Assembly (NCBI GenBank): GCA_036393295.1
Contig: DASWHF010000152.1
Coordinates: 1-8,756, forward strand
Reading direction: 5' to 3'
DNA length: 8,756 nt
Source of the DNA: DASWHF01 sp036393295
Lineage (GTDB): Bacteria > Pseudomonadota > Gammaproteobacteria > Acidiferrobacterales > UBA6901
A program made the position numbers and the translations under genes. This document shows, one piece after another, positions 1 to 7,144 of this stretch. Within the stretch, counting starts at the first letter, position 1, and each line of letters starts with the position of its first letter. The notes below the pieces were generated by a model. It made no database searches. It saw only the letters and a list, made by a program, of their open reading frames with translations, and had not been told where the DNA came from.

Positions 1-1523
1 TGATCTCGCTCATGGCGGGCCTCCTGCAGCCTGACACCGGCGCGGTGCTGCGCGACGGCAAGCCGATAGCCGGGCCGGGGCCGGACCGCGGCGTGGTGTT
101 CCAGAGCTATTCGCTCATGCCGTGGATGACGGTGCGCCAGAACGTCGCGCTCGCGGTCGATCAGGTGTTCAAGGATGCCCCCAGGGCCGAGCGCCGCGCG
201 CGGGTCGAAAAGTACGTCGAGATGGTGAACTTGACTCCCGCCATGGACAAGCGCCCCGCCGAGCTGTCCGGCGGCATGCGCCAGCGGGTCTCGGTGGCGC
301 GCGCGCTGGCCGCCTCGCCGGACATTCTGCTGCTCGACGAGCCGCTGAGCGCGCTCGACGCGCTCACCCGCGCCAAGCTCCAGGACGAGATCATCCGCAT
401 CTGGAGCCAGGAGAAAAAGACCGTCGTGCTCATCACCAACGACGTGGACGAGGGCATGATCATGGCGGACCGCATCATCCCGCTCACGCCGGGGCCGAAC
501 GCCACGCTGGGGCCGGAGTTCCCCGTCGATCTGCCGCGCCCGCGCGACCGCGCGGCGATCAACCACTCGCCGGAATTCAAGCGCATACGCCGCGAGGTCA
601 CCCAGTACCTCATGCAGGCCGGCGCGGCGCGCGACGCCACCGGCGGCGCCAAGGTCATCAGCCTGCCCGCGGTCCTGCCCAGCACCTCGCGCGAGCACCA
701 GTTGGCCACGGGTCGCGGGCCGCGCAACGCGCCGGCGCTGAACGCGGAGCGCTACGTCGAGTTCTCACGGGTGTCGAAGATCTATCCGAGCCGCAGGGGG
801 CCGGTCAAGGTCGTCGACGGCTTCGATCTCAAGATCCGCAAGGGCGAGTTCGTGTCCATCATCGGCCACTCGGGCTGCGGCAAGTCGACGGTGCTGTCCA
901 TGGCCGCGGGCTTGAGCGACGTCAGCGAGGGCGGCATCATCCTCGACGGCCGCGAGGTGAACAGCGCCGGGCCGGATCGCGGCATCGTGTTCCAGGCGCC
1001 GAGCCTGGTGCCCTGGCTCAGCGCCTACGAGAACGTCGGCCTCGGCGTCGAACAGGTGTATCGCCACGCCAGCCACAAGGAGCGCGACGACATCATCGAG
1101 CACTATCTCAACCGCGTCGGGCTCGCCGACGCGCGCGACAAGAAGGCCGCCGAGCTCTCCAACGGCATGAAGCAGCGCGTCGGCATCGCGCGCGCGTTCG
1201 CGCTCTCGCCCAAGCTGCTGCTGCTCGACGAGCCGTTCGGCATGCTGGACTCGCTCACGCGCTGGGACCTGCAGGAGGTGCTGATGGAGGTCTGGGCGCG
1301 CACCCGGGTGACGGCCGTCATGGTCACCCACGACGTGGACGAGGCGATCCTGCTGGCCGACCGCGTGGTGATGATGACCAACGGCCCGAACGCCCGGGTG
1401 GGCAAGGTGCTCGACATCGACCTGCCGCGGCCGCGCACGCGCAAGATGCTGCTCGAGCATCCGGACTATTACCAGCTGCGCGAGCAGCTGCTGAGCTTCC
1501 TGGCCGAGTGCGATCACGGCTGA
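1..1523 (+). CDS. Nitrate-type ABC transporter ATPase with two fused nucleotide-binding domains (5' partial)
   Basis: This is the cytoplasmic motor of an ABC importer of the nitrate/sulfonate/taurine class, most like NrtC/NrtD. The frame is open from base 3, so the true start and the Walker A of domain 1 lie upstream; roughly 50-60 residues are missing. Numbering from the Met at base 12, domain 1 shows Q-loop Q31, signature LSGGM 85-89 and Walker B ILLLDE 105-110. Domain 2 shows Walker A GHSGCGKST 285-293, Q328, signature LSNGM 382-386, Walker B LLLLDE 402-407 and H-loop H440. A linker of about 40 residues joins them. The C-terminal MMTNGPNARVGKVLDI stretch closely resembles NrtD-type proteins as I remember them; nitrate is therefore the inferred substrate, and nitrite, cyanate or bicarbonate are alternatives. 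Oddity: the H-loop position of domain 1 is Asn (N143, codon AAC at 438-440). The following structured leader and porin fit a nitrate uptake locus. Confidence 0.9.
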   Translation, partial: ISLMAGLLQPDTGAVLRDGKPIAGPGPDRGVVFQSYSLMPWMTVRQNVALAVDQVFKDAPRAERRARVEKYVEMVNLTPAMDKRPAELSGGMRQRVSVARALAASPDILLLDEPLSALDALTRAKLQDEIIRIWSQEKKTVVLITNDVDEGMIMADRIIPLTPGPNATLGPEFPVDLPRPRDRAAINHSPEFKRIRREVTQYLMQAGAARDATGGAKVISLPAVLPSTSREHQLATGRGPRNAPALNAERYVEFSRVSKIYPSRRGPVKVVDGFDLKIRKGEFVSIIGHSGCGKSTVLSMAAGLSDVSEGGIILDGREVNSAGPDRGIVFQAPSLVPWLSAYENVGLGVEQVYRHASHKERDDIIEHYLNRVGLADARDKKAAELSNGMKQRVGIARAFALSPKLLLLDEPFGMLDSLTRWDLQEVLMEVWARTRVTAVMVTHDVDEAILLADRVVMMTNGPNARVGKVLDIDLPRPRTRKMLLEHPDYYQLREQLLSFLAECDHG

Positions 1524-1542
1524 CGAAGAATAATTGATATCC

Positions 1543-1565
1543 CGACCGGCCGGCGCGGCCGGTCG
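1543..1565 (+). other. GC-rich perfect hairpin after the ABC ATPase gene
   Basis: A perfect 9-bp inverted repeat (1543-1551 with 1557-1565, core GACCGGCC/GGCCGGTC) encloses a five-base loop, GGCGC. It starts 20 bases after the ATPase stop codon. No T-run follows (next bases are TACAT), so it is not a standard intrinsic terminator. It could protect the 3' end of the upstream message or be an additional stem of the leader that follows. Its loop does not fit the six-base A1/G4 rule met by the next two hairpins. Confidence 0.5.
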
Positions 1566-1573
1566 TACATCAC

Positions 1574-1609
1574 GCAGGCCAATGGGGGCCTGCCGGGACA
1601 ACGGCGTCC
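1574..1609 (+). promoter_or_regulatory. Candidate ANTAR-binding dual hexaloop RNA (antiterminator)
   Basis: Two adjacent hairpins are separated by two bases. Hairpin 1 pairs 1574-1580 (GCAGGCC) perfectly with 1587-1593 (GGCCTGC) around loop AATGGG. Hairpin 2 pairs 1596-1599 (GGAC) with 1606-1609 (GTCC) around loop AACGGC. Both loops have exactly six bases with A at position 1 and G at position 4. That is the established signature of RNAs bound by ANTAR-domain antiterminators such as NasR, which acts on the nasF leader, and EutV. Hairpin 2 shares 1600-1609 with the 5' arm of the following terminator-like hairpin, so the two structures exclude each other, as the known mechanism requires. The setting beside a nitrate-type transporter fits nitrate-induced readthrough. 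The weak point is the 4-bp stem of hairpin 2. The ANTAR protein itself is not in the window. Confidence 0.62.
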
Positions 1610-1658
1610 ATTTTTCCGGGAAGGTTCCCCGGGGAAATGAACGCCGTTTATTGTTGCT
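1600..1658 (+). terminator. Intrinsic terminator-like hairpin overlapping the ANTAR-type antiterminator
   Basis: Bases 1600-1607 (AACGGCGT) pair perfectly with 1641-1648 (ACGCCGTT). After a single C-A mismatch (1608/1640), 1609-1620 pair with 1628-1639 over 12 bp, including two G-U pairs at 1614/1634 and 1615/1633. The loop is seven bases, 1621-1627. The stem is followed by the U-rich stretch TATTGTTGCT. This is much stronger than hairpin 2 of the ANTAR-type motif and consumes its loop, so it would be the default OFF structure ahead of the porin gene. The U-tract is interrupted by A and G, so termination efficiency is uncertain. Confidence 0.58.
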
Positions 1659-1671
1659 CAATAAAGAGAGG
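1647..1671 (+). promoter_or_regulatory. AT-rich small hairpin abutting the porin ribosome binding site
   Basis: TTTATTG (1647-1653) pairs perfectly with CAATAAA (1659-1665) around loop TTGCT. It lies directly against the Shine-Dalgarno sequence GAGAGG (1666-1671), which is 11 bases before the porin ATG at 1683. Its left arm overlaps the end of the terminator stem and its U-tract, so it would form only in readthrough RNA. A translational effect is possible but is inference; the ribosome binding site is well supported. Confidence 0.4.
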
Positions 1672-1682
1672 CGATAACCACA

Positions 1683-2003
1683 ATGACACGCACCAGCACG
1701 CAGACCGTACTTCCTTCCTTGGCCCTGGCCGCCGTGACGCTGGCGGGCGCGCCCGCGTCGGCGGCCGGCTTCACCGAGGCCCTGACCGGCGGCACGCCGA
1801 ACCTCGACGTGCGGCTGCGCTACGAGAGCGTCGACCAGGCCGGTTTTGCCGACAAGGCCGAAGGCCTGACCGTGCGCGCGCGGCTCGGCTACGCCACCGG
1901 CAACTTCGCCGGCTTCGGCGCGATGGCGGAGTTCGAGCACACCAAGGCGTTTTTTGCCAACAACCGGGTAAACTCGTCCGCCGGCAGCGGCCGGCTGAAG
2001 TAG
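1683..2003 (+). pseudogene. 5' fragment of an alginate-export-like outer membrane porin, truncated by a junction
   Basis: The start is supported by GAGAGG 11 bases upstream and by a Sec signal peptide (MTRTSTQ, hydrophobic LPSLALAAVTLAGA, then cleavage near APASA-A). The mature N-terminus, with FTEALTGG, LDVRLRYESVDQ, LTVRARLGYATGNFAGFGA and EFEH, reads like the first beta-strands of the alginate-export/porin family often found near nitrate uptake genes. Family members run to several hundred residues. Here the family-like sequence stops near residue 88 (about base 1946). The last 18 or so codons are the antisense of the end of the convergent EAL-domain gene, so the 106-residue product cannot form a barrel. 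The intact gene would have been a porin for a small anion, possibly nitrate; that role is inferred from context. Confidence 0.75.
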
Positions 2004-5000
2004 AACCCCTGCATCGTGTCGCAGCCGTGGCGGCGCAGAAAATCGGCCTGGGCCCCGGTCTCCACGCCCTCGGCGACGGTCTTGAGCTGCAGGCTCTTGG
2101 CGAGCGCGATGATCGCCTCGGCGATGGCCGCGTCGTCGGGGTTGTCGCTGATATGTTCGATGAAGGCGCGATCGATCTTGATCACACCGATCGGCAAACG
2201 CCGCAGGTAACTCAGGCTGGAGTATCCGGTGCCGAAGTCATCCACCGCGACCGTCACGCCCATTTGCTTGAGTCCGCGCAGGACGTCGATCGTGCGGTTG
2301 ACATCGTGCATCACCAGGCTTTCCGTGAGCTCGACCTCGAGCCACTCCGGCGCCAGGCCGGTGCTTCCCAGCACGGCGGTGATCACATCATACAAGTCGC
2401 GCTGGCGGAACTGGCGCGCCGAGAGGTTGACCGCCACGCGCACCGGGGGCAGCCCGGCATCCTGCCAGGCGCGCGCCTGGGCGCAGGCCTGGCGCAAGAC
2501 CCACTCGCCGATCGGCACGATGAGGCCGGTTTCCTCGGCCAGCGGTATGAAATCCGCGGGGGAGACCAGGCCCAGCTCGGAATGCTGCCAGCGGATCAGC
2601 GCTTCGGCGCCGATGATGCGTCCGCTGCCGAGGTTGACCTGCGGCTGGTAGTGCAAACGCAATTCATCGCGCTCCAGCGCGTGGCGCAGCGCGCTTTCCA
2701 GGGTCAGGCGCTTGGACGACTGCGCGTTCATCTCGGCGCTGTAGAACTGGAAGGTGTTGCGCCCCTCCTCCTTGGCGTGATACATGGCCGCGTCGGCGTT
2801 GCGGTTCAGCATCTCGATGGAGCGATCGTCGAACGGATAGAGCGTGACGCCTATGCTGCAGGTAACGAACAACTCGCGGCCGTCGATCTCGAAGGGCAGC
2901 GAAAAGGCGTCGATGAGTTTTTGGGCGACGCGCGAGACATCGTCCACGTATGCCACGTCCGCCAGCACGATGATGAACTCGTCCCCGCCCGGGCGCGCCA
3001 CGGTATCGCCGGGGCGCACGCACTCGGTCAGACGCTTGGCCACTTTCTTGAGCAGCTGGTCGCCCCGCTCGTGCCCGAGGGTGTCGTTGATGTTCTTGAA
3101 CCGGTCGAGGTCCAGGAACAACAGCGCCACCAGGCGTTCGTGGCGGTCGGCCTCGATCATGGCCTGGCGCAGGCGGTCCCGCAGCAGCACCCGATTTGGC
3201 AGCCCGGTCAGGGCGTCGAAGTAGGCCATGGTCGCGAGCGACTCCTGGTCGTGGTGCTTTTGGATCGCGATACCGGCCAGCTGACTGGCGCGCTCCAGCA
3301 GTTCGCGGTCCGCCGGGTTCGGCCGCGAGGATTCGCGGTCGTAGACCGCGAAGGCCCCGAGCATGCCGCCGGTGGCCGAAATGATCGGCGTGGACCAACA
3401 CGTGCGCAGGTCGTAACGCGACGCCTCGCCGCGGATGGCGGCGCAGCTCGGGTCGCTCAGGATGTCCGATACCGCCACCATCTCGCGCGCGCCGCCGATC
3501 TGAAAGCCGCCATGGGCGCCGGCGGGGATCCCGTCGATCCTCTGCCGGAAATCCGCCGGCAGGCTCGGGGCGCCGCCGATGCGCAGGCGCGCAACGTCGG
3601 CATCGAGCAGCAGCACCGCGCCCAGCCGCCGGCCTGCGTATTGGTCCTCGTAGATTCGCACCAGCGCATCCAGGGCCTCGGGCAAGGCGGCGCCGCGCGC
3701 CAGCATCTCCAGCACGTGCTTCTCGCCCGCGAGCAGCGCCTCCTGGCGCTTGCGCGCGGTGATGTCGCGGTCGATTCCGCGATAACCCCGGAACTGCCCC
3801 GCGGCATCGAAAAACGGCACGGCGCTGGTTTCCAGCACCACCAGGCGGCCGTCCTTATGGCAATTTTTGTTTTCCAGCGCGGCAAACGGCTTGTGCTGCA
3901 CGGCGAATGAACGGTACAGCTCGTGGACGCGCCCGGCCTCGTCGGCGGGCATGAAATCGAACGGCGTCTTGCCGAGCATCTCCCCGGGCTCGTACCCGAG
4001 CAGGCTTTTTACCTGCGGGCTGACATAGCTGTACACACCATTGGCATCGACCTCCCAGATCCAGTCCGACGTGGATTCGGTGAGATTGCGAAAACGGCCT
4101 TCGCTGGCGCGCAGCGCCTCGAGCGTGCGCTGGCGCTCGGTGATGTCGAAAAAGGTCGCCATGGCGCCCGCCACCACGCCGTCCGTGACGATCGGGCGTG
4201 ACCAGTATTCCACCGGGATCGCGGTACCGTCCTTGTGCCAAAACACCTCGTCGGACGCATTGGTTATTTCACCGGTCCGGTAAGCGCGGTACATCCGGCA
4301 TTCGTTGGCCGGATAGGGGCTGCCATCGGGATGGGAATGATGAATGAGTTCGTGTATGTGTTTGCCCAACACTTCTTCGGCATCCTGGTAACCCAGCATC
4401 TGCAGGAACGCCCGGTTGACGAAGGTGCAGTTGCCGTGGGTATCCACCCCGTACACGCCTTCCGCCATCGAATTGAGCAGGCGTTCCAGGTTCTCGCGGG
4501 AATCGCGCAAAGCCTCTTCCGCCCGCTTGCGTTTGCTGATGTCGTTGAACACCACCACCGCGCCGGCGATCTCGCCGCCTTCACGAATCGGGGTGCTAAC
4601 GTACTCTACGGGGATGCTCGTGCCGTCCTGATGCCAGAATACCTCGTCCGTCACATGTTGCTGTAGCCCGCGCGTGAGGGTTGCATGAACCGGACATTCC
4701 GGTTCAGGATAAGGCGAGCCGTCCGCCCGCGTGTGGTGCAGGATTTCGTGCATGGGACGCCCGATCATATCCTCGGGTTTGTAGCCCAGCATGCGCACGG
4801 CGGCGGGATTGACGAAGGTGACGCGCCCCTGCCGGTCCTCACCGTAGATGCCCTCGCCCGCGGCCTCCAGTATCAATTCATTCTGGCGGCTGAGACGCGC
4901 GGATTCGGCTTCCATGCGCTTGCGTCCGGTGATGTCGCGGATGATCCCGGTGAAGAATACCTCCTCGCTCACCTTCCAGCTCGCGAGCGACAGCTCCAAG

Positions 5001-6826
5001 GGGAATTCGGTACCGTCACGGCGCCGGCCGGCCAGTTCCACCGGCTTTCCGACCACCTTCGTCCCGCCCCCCGCCAGGAAACGGCTCAGGCCCGCGCGAT
5101 GGAGATTGCAAAAGCGTTCCGGCATCAGCAGGGTAAGGGGCTGACCGAGGACCTCGGCCGCGCTGTAACCGAAAATGCGTTCAGCCGCGGGATTGAAGTA
5201 GATGATATTTCCGGCGGCATCCGCGGATACCACACCGTCGTTCGCGGTCTCGGCCACGGCCCGGAATCTCCGGTCGGCGCGCCGCTGTTCGGTGACGTCG
5301 CGGAAGTACCACACCCGGCCGTAATACGCGTCATCCGGTCCGAACATGGGGGCGGAGTAGCGCTCCAGGATCCTGCCGTCCTTCAGCGCGATCTCTTCCG
5401 AGCTTTTTTCATGCCGGTGCTCATAAAGATATTTGACCCGCGCGAGGAAGGCGTCGGGATCGACCAGCTTGTCGAGCACCGACTGGATCGCCGCCTCATC
5501 GGAGTGCGACGCCACGACCTCCGGGGCAATGCCCCAGATCTCGACGAACCGCCGGTTGAAGGAAATCATCCCGCCTGCGCCGTCCGCCACCAGGATGCCG
5601 TCGAGTGAGGTCTCCTGCTGGGTTGAGAGAATGGTATTCCTGAATTGCAGCTCCTGTTGCGCCCACTGTCGCTCAGTGGTGTCCTCGATGATGCCGATGT
5701 AATAGGCCGGCGCGCTCTGTTCGTCGCGCACGGCGGTAACATTCAGCTTGGCCCAGATCGTGGTTTCGTCCTTGCGCAGATAGCGCTTTTCGATGGCGTA
5801 GGCGACAGAACCGCCGGCAACATGCTTGTCCCGGGCCGCCACGCTGCGGGCCAGGTCATCGGGGTGCGTGATGTCGGCGAAGGTTTTCTGCAGCAATTCC
5901 GCGCGCGCATAACCCAGCATGTCACAGACATGCTGATTCGCGCGCAGGAAACGTCCTTGTGGGTCGGCGATCACCATGCCGACCGAGGCGCGCTCGAAGG
6001 TGGCGCGGAAACGGTCTTCGCTTTCGCGCAGCTGCCGTTCCGCGCGCCGGCGTTCGGTGACATCTTCGGCCATGCCGACCACGCTGGTGACACGGCCGTT
6101 TTCGTGGAGCGGCGAACCGTTGATATTCAGGAGCCTGCGCGCGCCGTCTTTGCGCACCAGCTCAACTTCGTAGTTGGAAACGGTTTCACCCGCCGCGACC
6201 CGTTGGAATTGCGCCATCGCCTCCGGCAGCGTTTCGGGGCTGAAGAGCAGTGAAAAGGATTTACCGAGCAATTCCTCCACGGCGTAACCCGTGATCTCGG
6301 CACCGGCCCGATTAAGCAGGGTGAACCGTCCCTCGAGGTCCAAGGCGAAGATGGCGTTAGTGACATGCTCCGTCACCTGACCCAAAAAGCCGTGCGCGCG
6401 TTCCAGCGCGCGCACCGCCGCCTTGCGTTCGGTGATGTCCTGCATCACCGACAGCCATACGTGCCGACCGCCGAGTTCCAGCAGGTGGCGCGTGACCAAC
6501 ACGTCAGTGACGCGCCCGTCCTTGCCGTGGTGGCGCCACTCACCCATGTGCGGCGCGCGGTCCCGATTCTGCTCGATCTGTGTCAGGAAACGCGGAATAT
6601 CTTCCGGCAAAATAATATCCGTGACGCGCCGTCGCAGAAATTCCTCACGCGCGTAGCCGTAGTATTGAACGGCGGCGGGATTCACATCGAGAAGTTGCAG
6701 CGTCTCTGGATCGTAGACCACCACGGGAAACGCACTGTCCGTAAACAGTATACGAAAGGCTCGATCGTCCGTCTGGTCGAGAGATTCGGTTCCGGTATCG
6801 TCCGCCAATGGTTTGGCTGGTTCCAT
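1889..6826 (-). CDS. Soluble multi-PAS/GAF sensor with GGDEF and EAL domains (cyclic-di-GMP turnover)
   Basis: This 1645-residue protein has no signal peptide or membrane segment, so it is a cytoplasmic sensor. PAS domains occupy about 20-135, 140-262, 268-390, 393-517, 520-637, 643-770, 772-902 and 906-1028, mostly ending in the DITER-type linker. A GAF domain follows at about 1040-1192 (TCWSTP at 1142-1147). The GGDEF domain, about 1200-1365, has intact GGDEF at 1280-1284 and inhibitory RPGD at 1271-1274, five residues upstream. The EAL domain, about 1380-1625, keeps EAL 1408-1410, N1467, E1499, DDFGTG from 1529, K1550 and EGVET from 1586. Both diguanylate cyclase and phosphodiesterase activity are therefore possible; in such fusions one often dominates. 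The start at 6826 lacks a clear Shine-Dalgarno, but the next in-frame Met is only at residue 94, inside PAS 1. The natural protein probably ended near residue 1625; the last 20 or so residues are antisense porin sequence past a junction. Confidence 0.92.
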   Translation of the reverse strand: MEPAKPLADDTGTESLDQTDDRAFRILFTDSAFPVVVYDPETLQLLDVNPAAVQYYGYAREEFLRRRVTDIILPEDIPRFLTQIEQNRDRAPHMGEWRHHGKDGRVTDVLVTRHLLELGGRHVWLSVMQDITERKAAVRALERAHGFLGQVTEHVTNAIFALDLEGRFTLLNRAGAEITGYAVEELLGKSFSLLFSPETLPEAMAQFQRVAAGETVSNYEVELVRKDGARRLLNINGSPLHENGRVTSVVGMAEDVTERRRAERQLRESEDRFRATFERASVGMVIADPQGRFLRANQHVCDMLGYARAELLQKTFADITHPDDLARSVAARDKHVAGGSVAYAIEKRYLRKDETTIWAKLNVTAVRDEQSAPAYYIGIIEDTTERQWAQQELQFRNTILSTQQETSLDGILVADGAGGMISFNRRFVEIWGIAPEVVASHSDEAAIQSVLDKLVDPDAFLARVKYLYEHRHEKSSEEIALKDGRILERYSAPMFGPDDAYYGRVWYFRDVTEQRRADRRFRAVAETANDGVVSADAAGNIIYFNPAAERIFGYSAAEVLGQPLTLLMPERFCNLHRAGLSRFLAGGGTKVVGKPVELAGRRRDGTEFPLELSLASWKVSEEVFFTGIIRDITGRKRMEAESARLSRQNELILEAAGEGIYGEDRQGRVTFVNPAAVRMLGYKPEDMIGRPMHEILHHTRADGSPYPEPECPVHATLTRGLQQHVTDEVFWHQDGTSIPVEYVSTPIREGGEIAGAVVVFNDISKRKRAEEALRDSRENLERLLNSMAEGVYGVDTHGNCTFVNRAFLQMLGYQDAEEVLGKHIHELIHHSHPDGSPYPANECRMYRAYRTGEITNASDEVFWHKDGTAIPVEYWSRPIVTDGVVAGAMATFFDITERQRTLEALRASEGRFRNLTESTSDWIWEVDANGVYSYVSPQVKSLLGYEPGEMLGKTPFDFMPADEAGRVHELYRSFAVQHKPFAALENKNCHKDGRLVVLETSAVPFFDAAGQFRGYRGIDRDITARKRQEALLAGEKHVLEMLARGAALPEALDALVRIYEDQYAGRRLGAVLLLDADVARLRIGGAPSLPADFRQRIDGIPAGAHGGFQIGGAREMVAVSDILSDPSCAAIRGEASRYDLRTCWSTPIISATGGMLGAFAVYDRESSRPNPADRELLERASQLAGIAIQKHHDQESLATMAYFDALTGLPNRVLLRDRLRQAMIEADRHERLVALLFLDLDRFKNINDTLGHERGDQLLKKVAKRLTECVRPGDTVARPGGDEFIIVLADVAYVDDVSRVAQKLIDAFSLPFEIDGRELFVTCSIGVTLYPFDDRSIEMLNRNADAAMYHAKEEGRNTFQFYSAEMNAQSSKRLTLESALRHALERDELRLHYQPQVNLGSGRIIGAEALIRWQHSELGLVSPADFIPLAEETGLIVPIGEWVLRQACAQARAWQDAGLPPVRVAVNLSARQFRQRDLYDVITAVLGSTGLAPEWLEVELTESLVMHDVNRTIDVLRGLKQMGVTVAVDDFGTGYSSLSYLRRLPIGVIKIDRAFIEHISDNPDDAAIAEAIIALAKSLQLKTVAEGVETGAQADFLRRHGCDTMQGFYFSRPLPADEFTRLLAKNALVCSNSAIAPKPAKLPVA
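4121..4900 (-). repeat. Two adjacent closely related PAS domains (PAS 6 and PAS 7)
   Basis: Residues 643-770 and 772-902 of the GGDEF/EAL protein resemble each other far more than the other six PAS domains. Both carry GEGIYG/AEGVYG near the start, an HH-x3-DGSPYP-x2-EC block (HHTRADGSPYPEPEC at 697-711; HHSHPDGSPYPANEC at 829-843), then DEVFWH-x-DGT-x-IPVEY. An internal duplication is the simplest explanation. The shared His-His and Cys could bind a metal or cofactor, but nothing here proves it. Confidence 0.7.
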
Positions 6827-6931
6827 GTCACCCGCGGGGCATATTCGCCCATTGCTGATTCCGTCGCGGTCGCGCGGCCCGTCCGGGGCTCGCCTTCTTA
6901 TGTGCTTTGCCTCGCGCTCCAGCCGATTCTC

Positions 6932-6947
6932 TCGAACGGCCGTTTGA
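6932..6947. promoter_or_regulatory. Near-perfect 16-base palindrome, candidate operator upstream of the sensor gene
   Basis: TCGAACGGCCGTTTGA is symmetric except for one position pair; the inner AACGGCCGTT is perfect. It lies 106 bases upstream of the sensor start codon, a plausible place for a dimeric regulator. No regulator can be assigned, and a single short palindrome in GC-rich DNA may be chance. Confidence 0.25.
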
Positions 6948-7124
6948 CCTGTCTGCCCGGGTACGGTCGTGCACGCACAGGGGCTCTGGTACAGCTATGC
7001 AGGAACAAGCAATATTGGTGCCAGCGAAATTTGATCCATGTCAGAACGCCTGAAAATCGGGGAGGAGCACAGAAACGGCGGAAATCCACCGCCGGCGTCG
7101 TCAACAGACAGGAAGACCCACTTC

Positions 7125-7144
7125 ATATGTCGGGATATGTCGGG
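7125..7144. repeat. Perfect 10-base tandem direct repeat (ATATGTCGGG twice)
   Basis: ATATGTCGGG at 7125-7134 is repeated immediately at 7135-7144, in the middle of the divergent intergenic region. The ten-base period is about one helical turn, so both copies face the same side of DNA. This would suit cooperative binding of a regulator, but that is inference. Confidence 0.4.

Noticed and set aside
765..1940. Minus-strand open frame of 391 codons opposite the ABC ATPase and the porin
   Set aside because: The product is low-complexity, rich in Ala, Arg, His and Val, and antisense to a clear ABC ATPase domain.
1637..3910. Plus-strand open frame of 757 codons overlapping the porin start and the GGDEF/EAL gene
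   Set aside because: It is out of frame with the porin and antisense to well-conserved GGDEF, EAL and PAS sequence. Its product has no recognisable domain, and such frames are common opposite GC-rich genes.
6972..6983. CACGCACAGGGG, resembling part of a cyclic-di-GMP (GEMM) riboswitch
   Set aside because: The rest of the GEMM core is missing downstream, and no suitable paired stems are visible, so the match looks accidental.
7076..7094. GC hairpin as an intrinsic terminator on the minus strand
   Set aside because: The stem is only 6 bp, the following T-run (TTTCTGT) is short, and no convincing minus-strand gene lies upstream of it.
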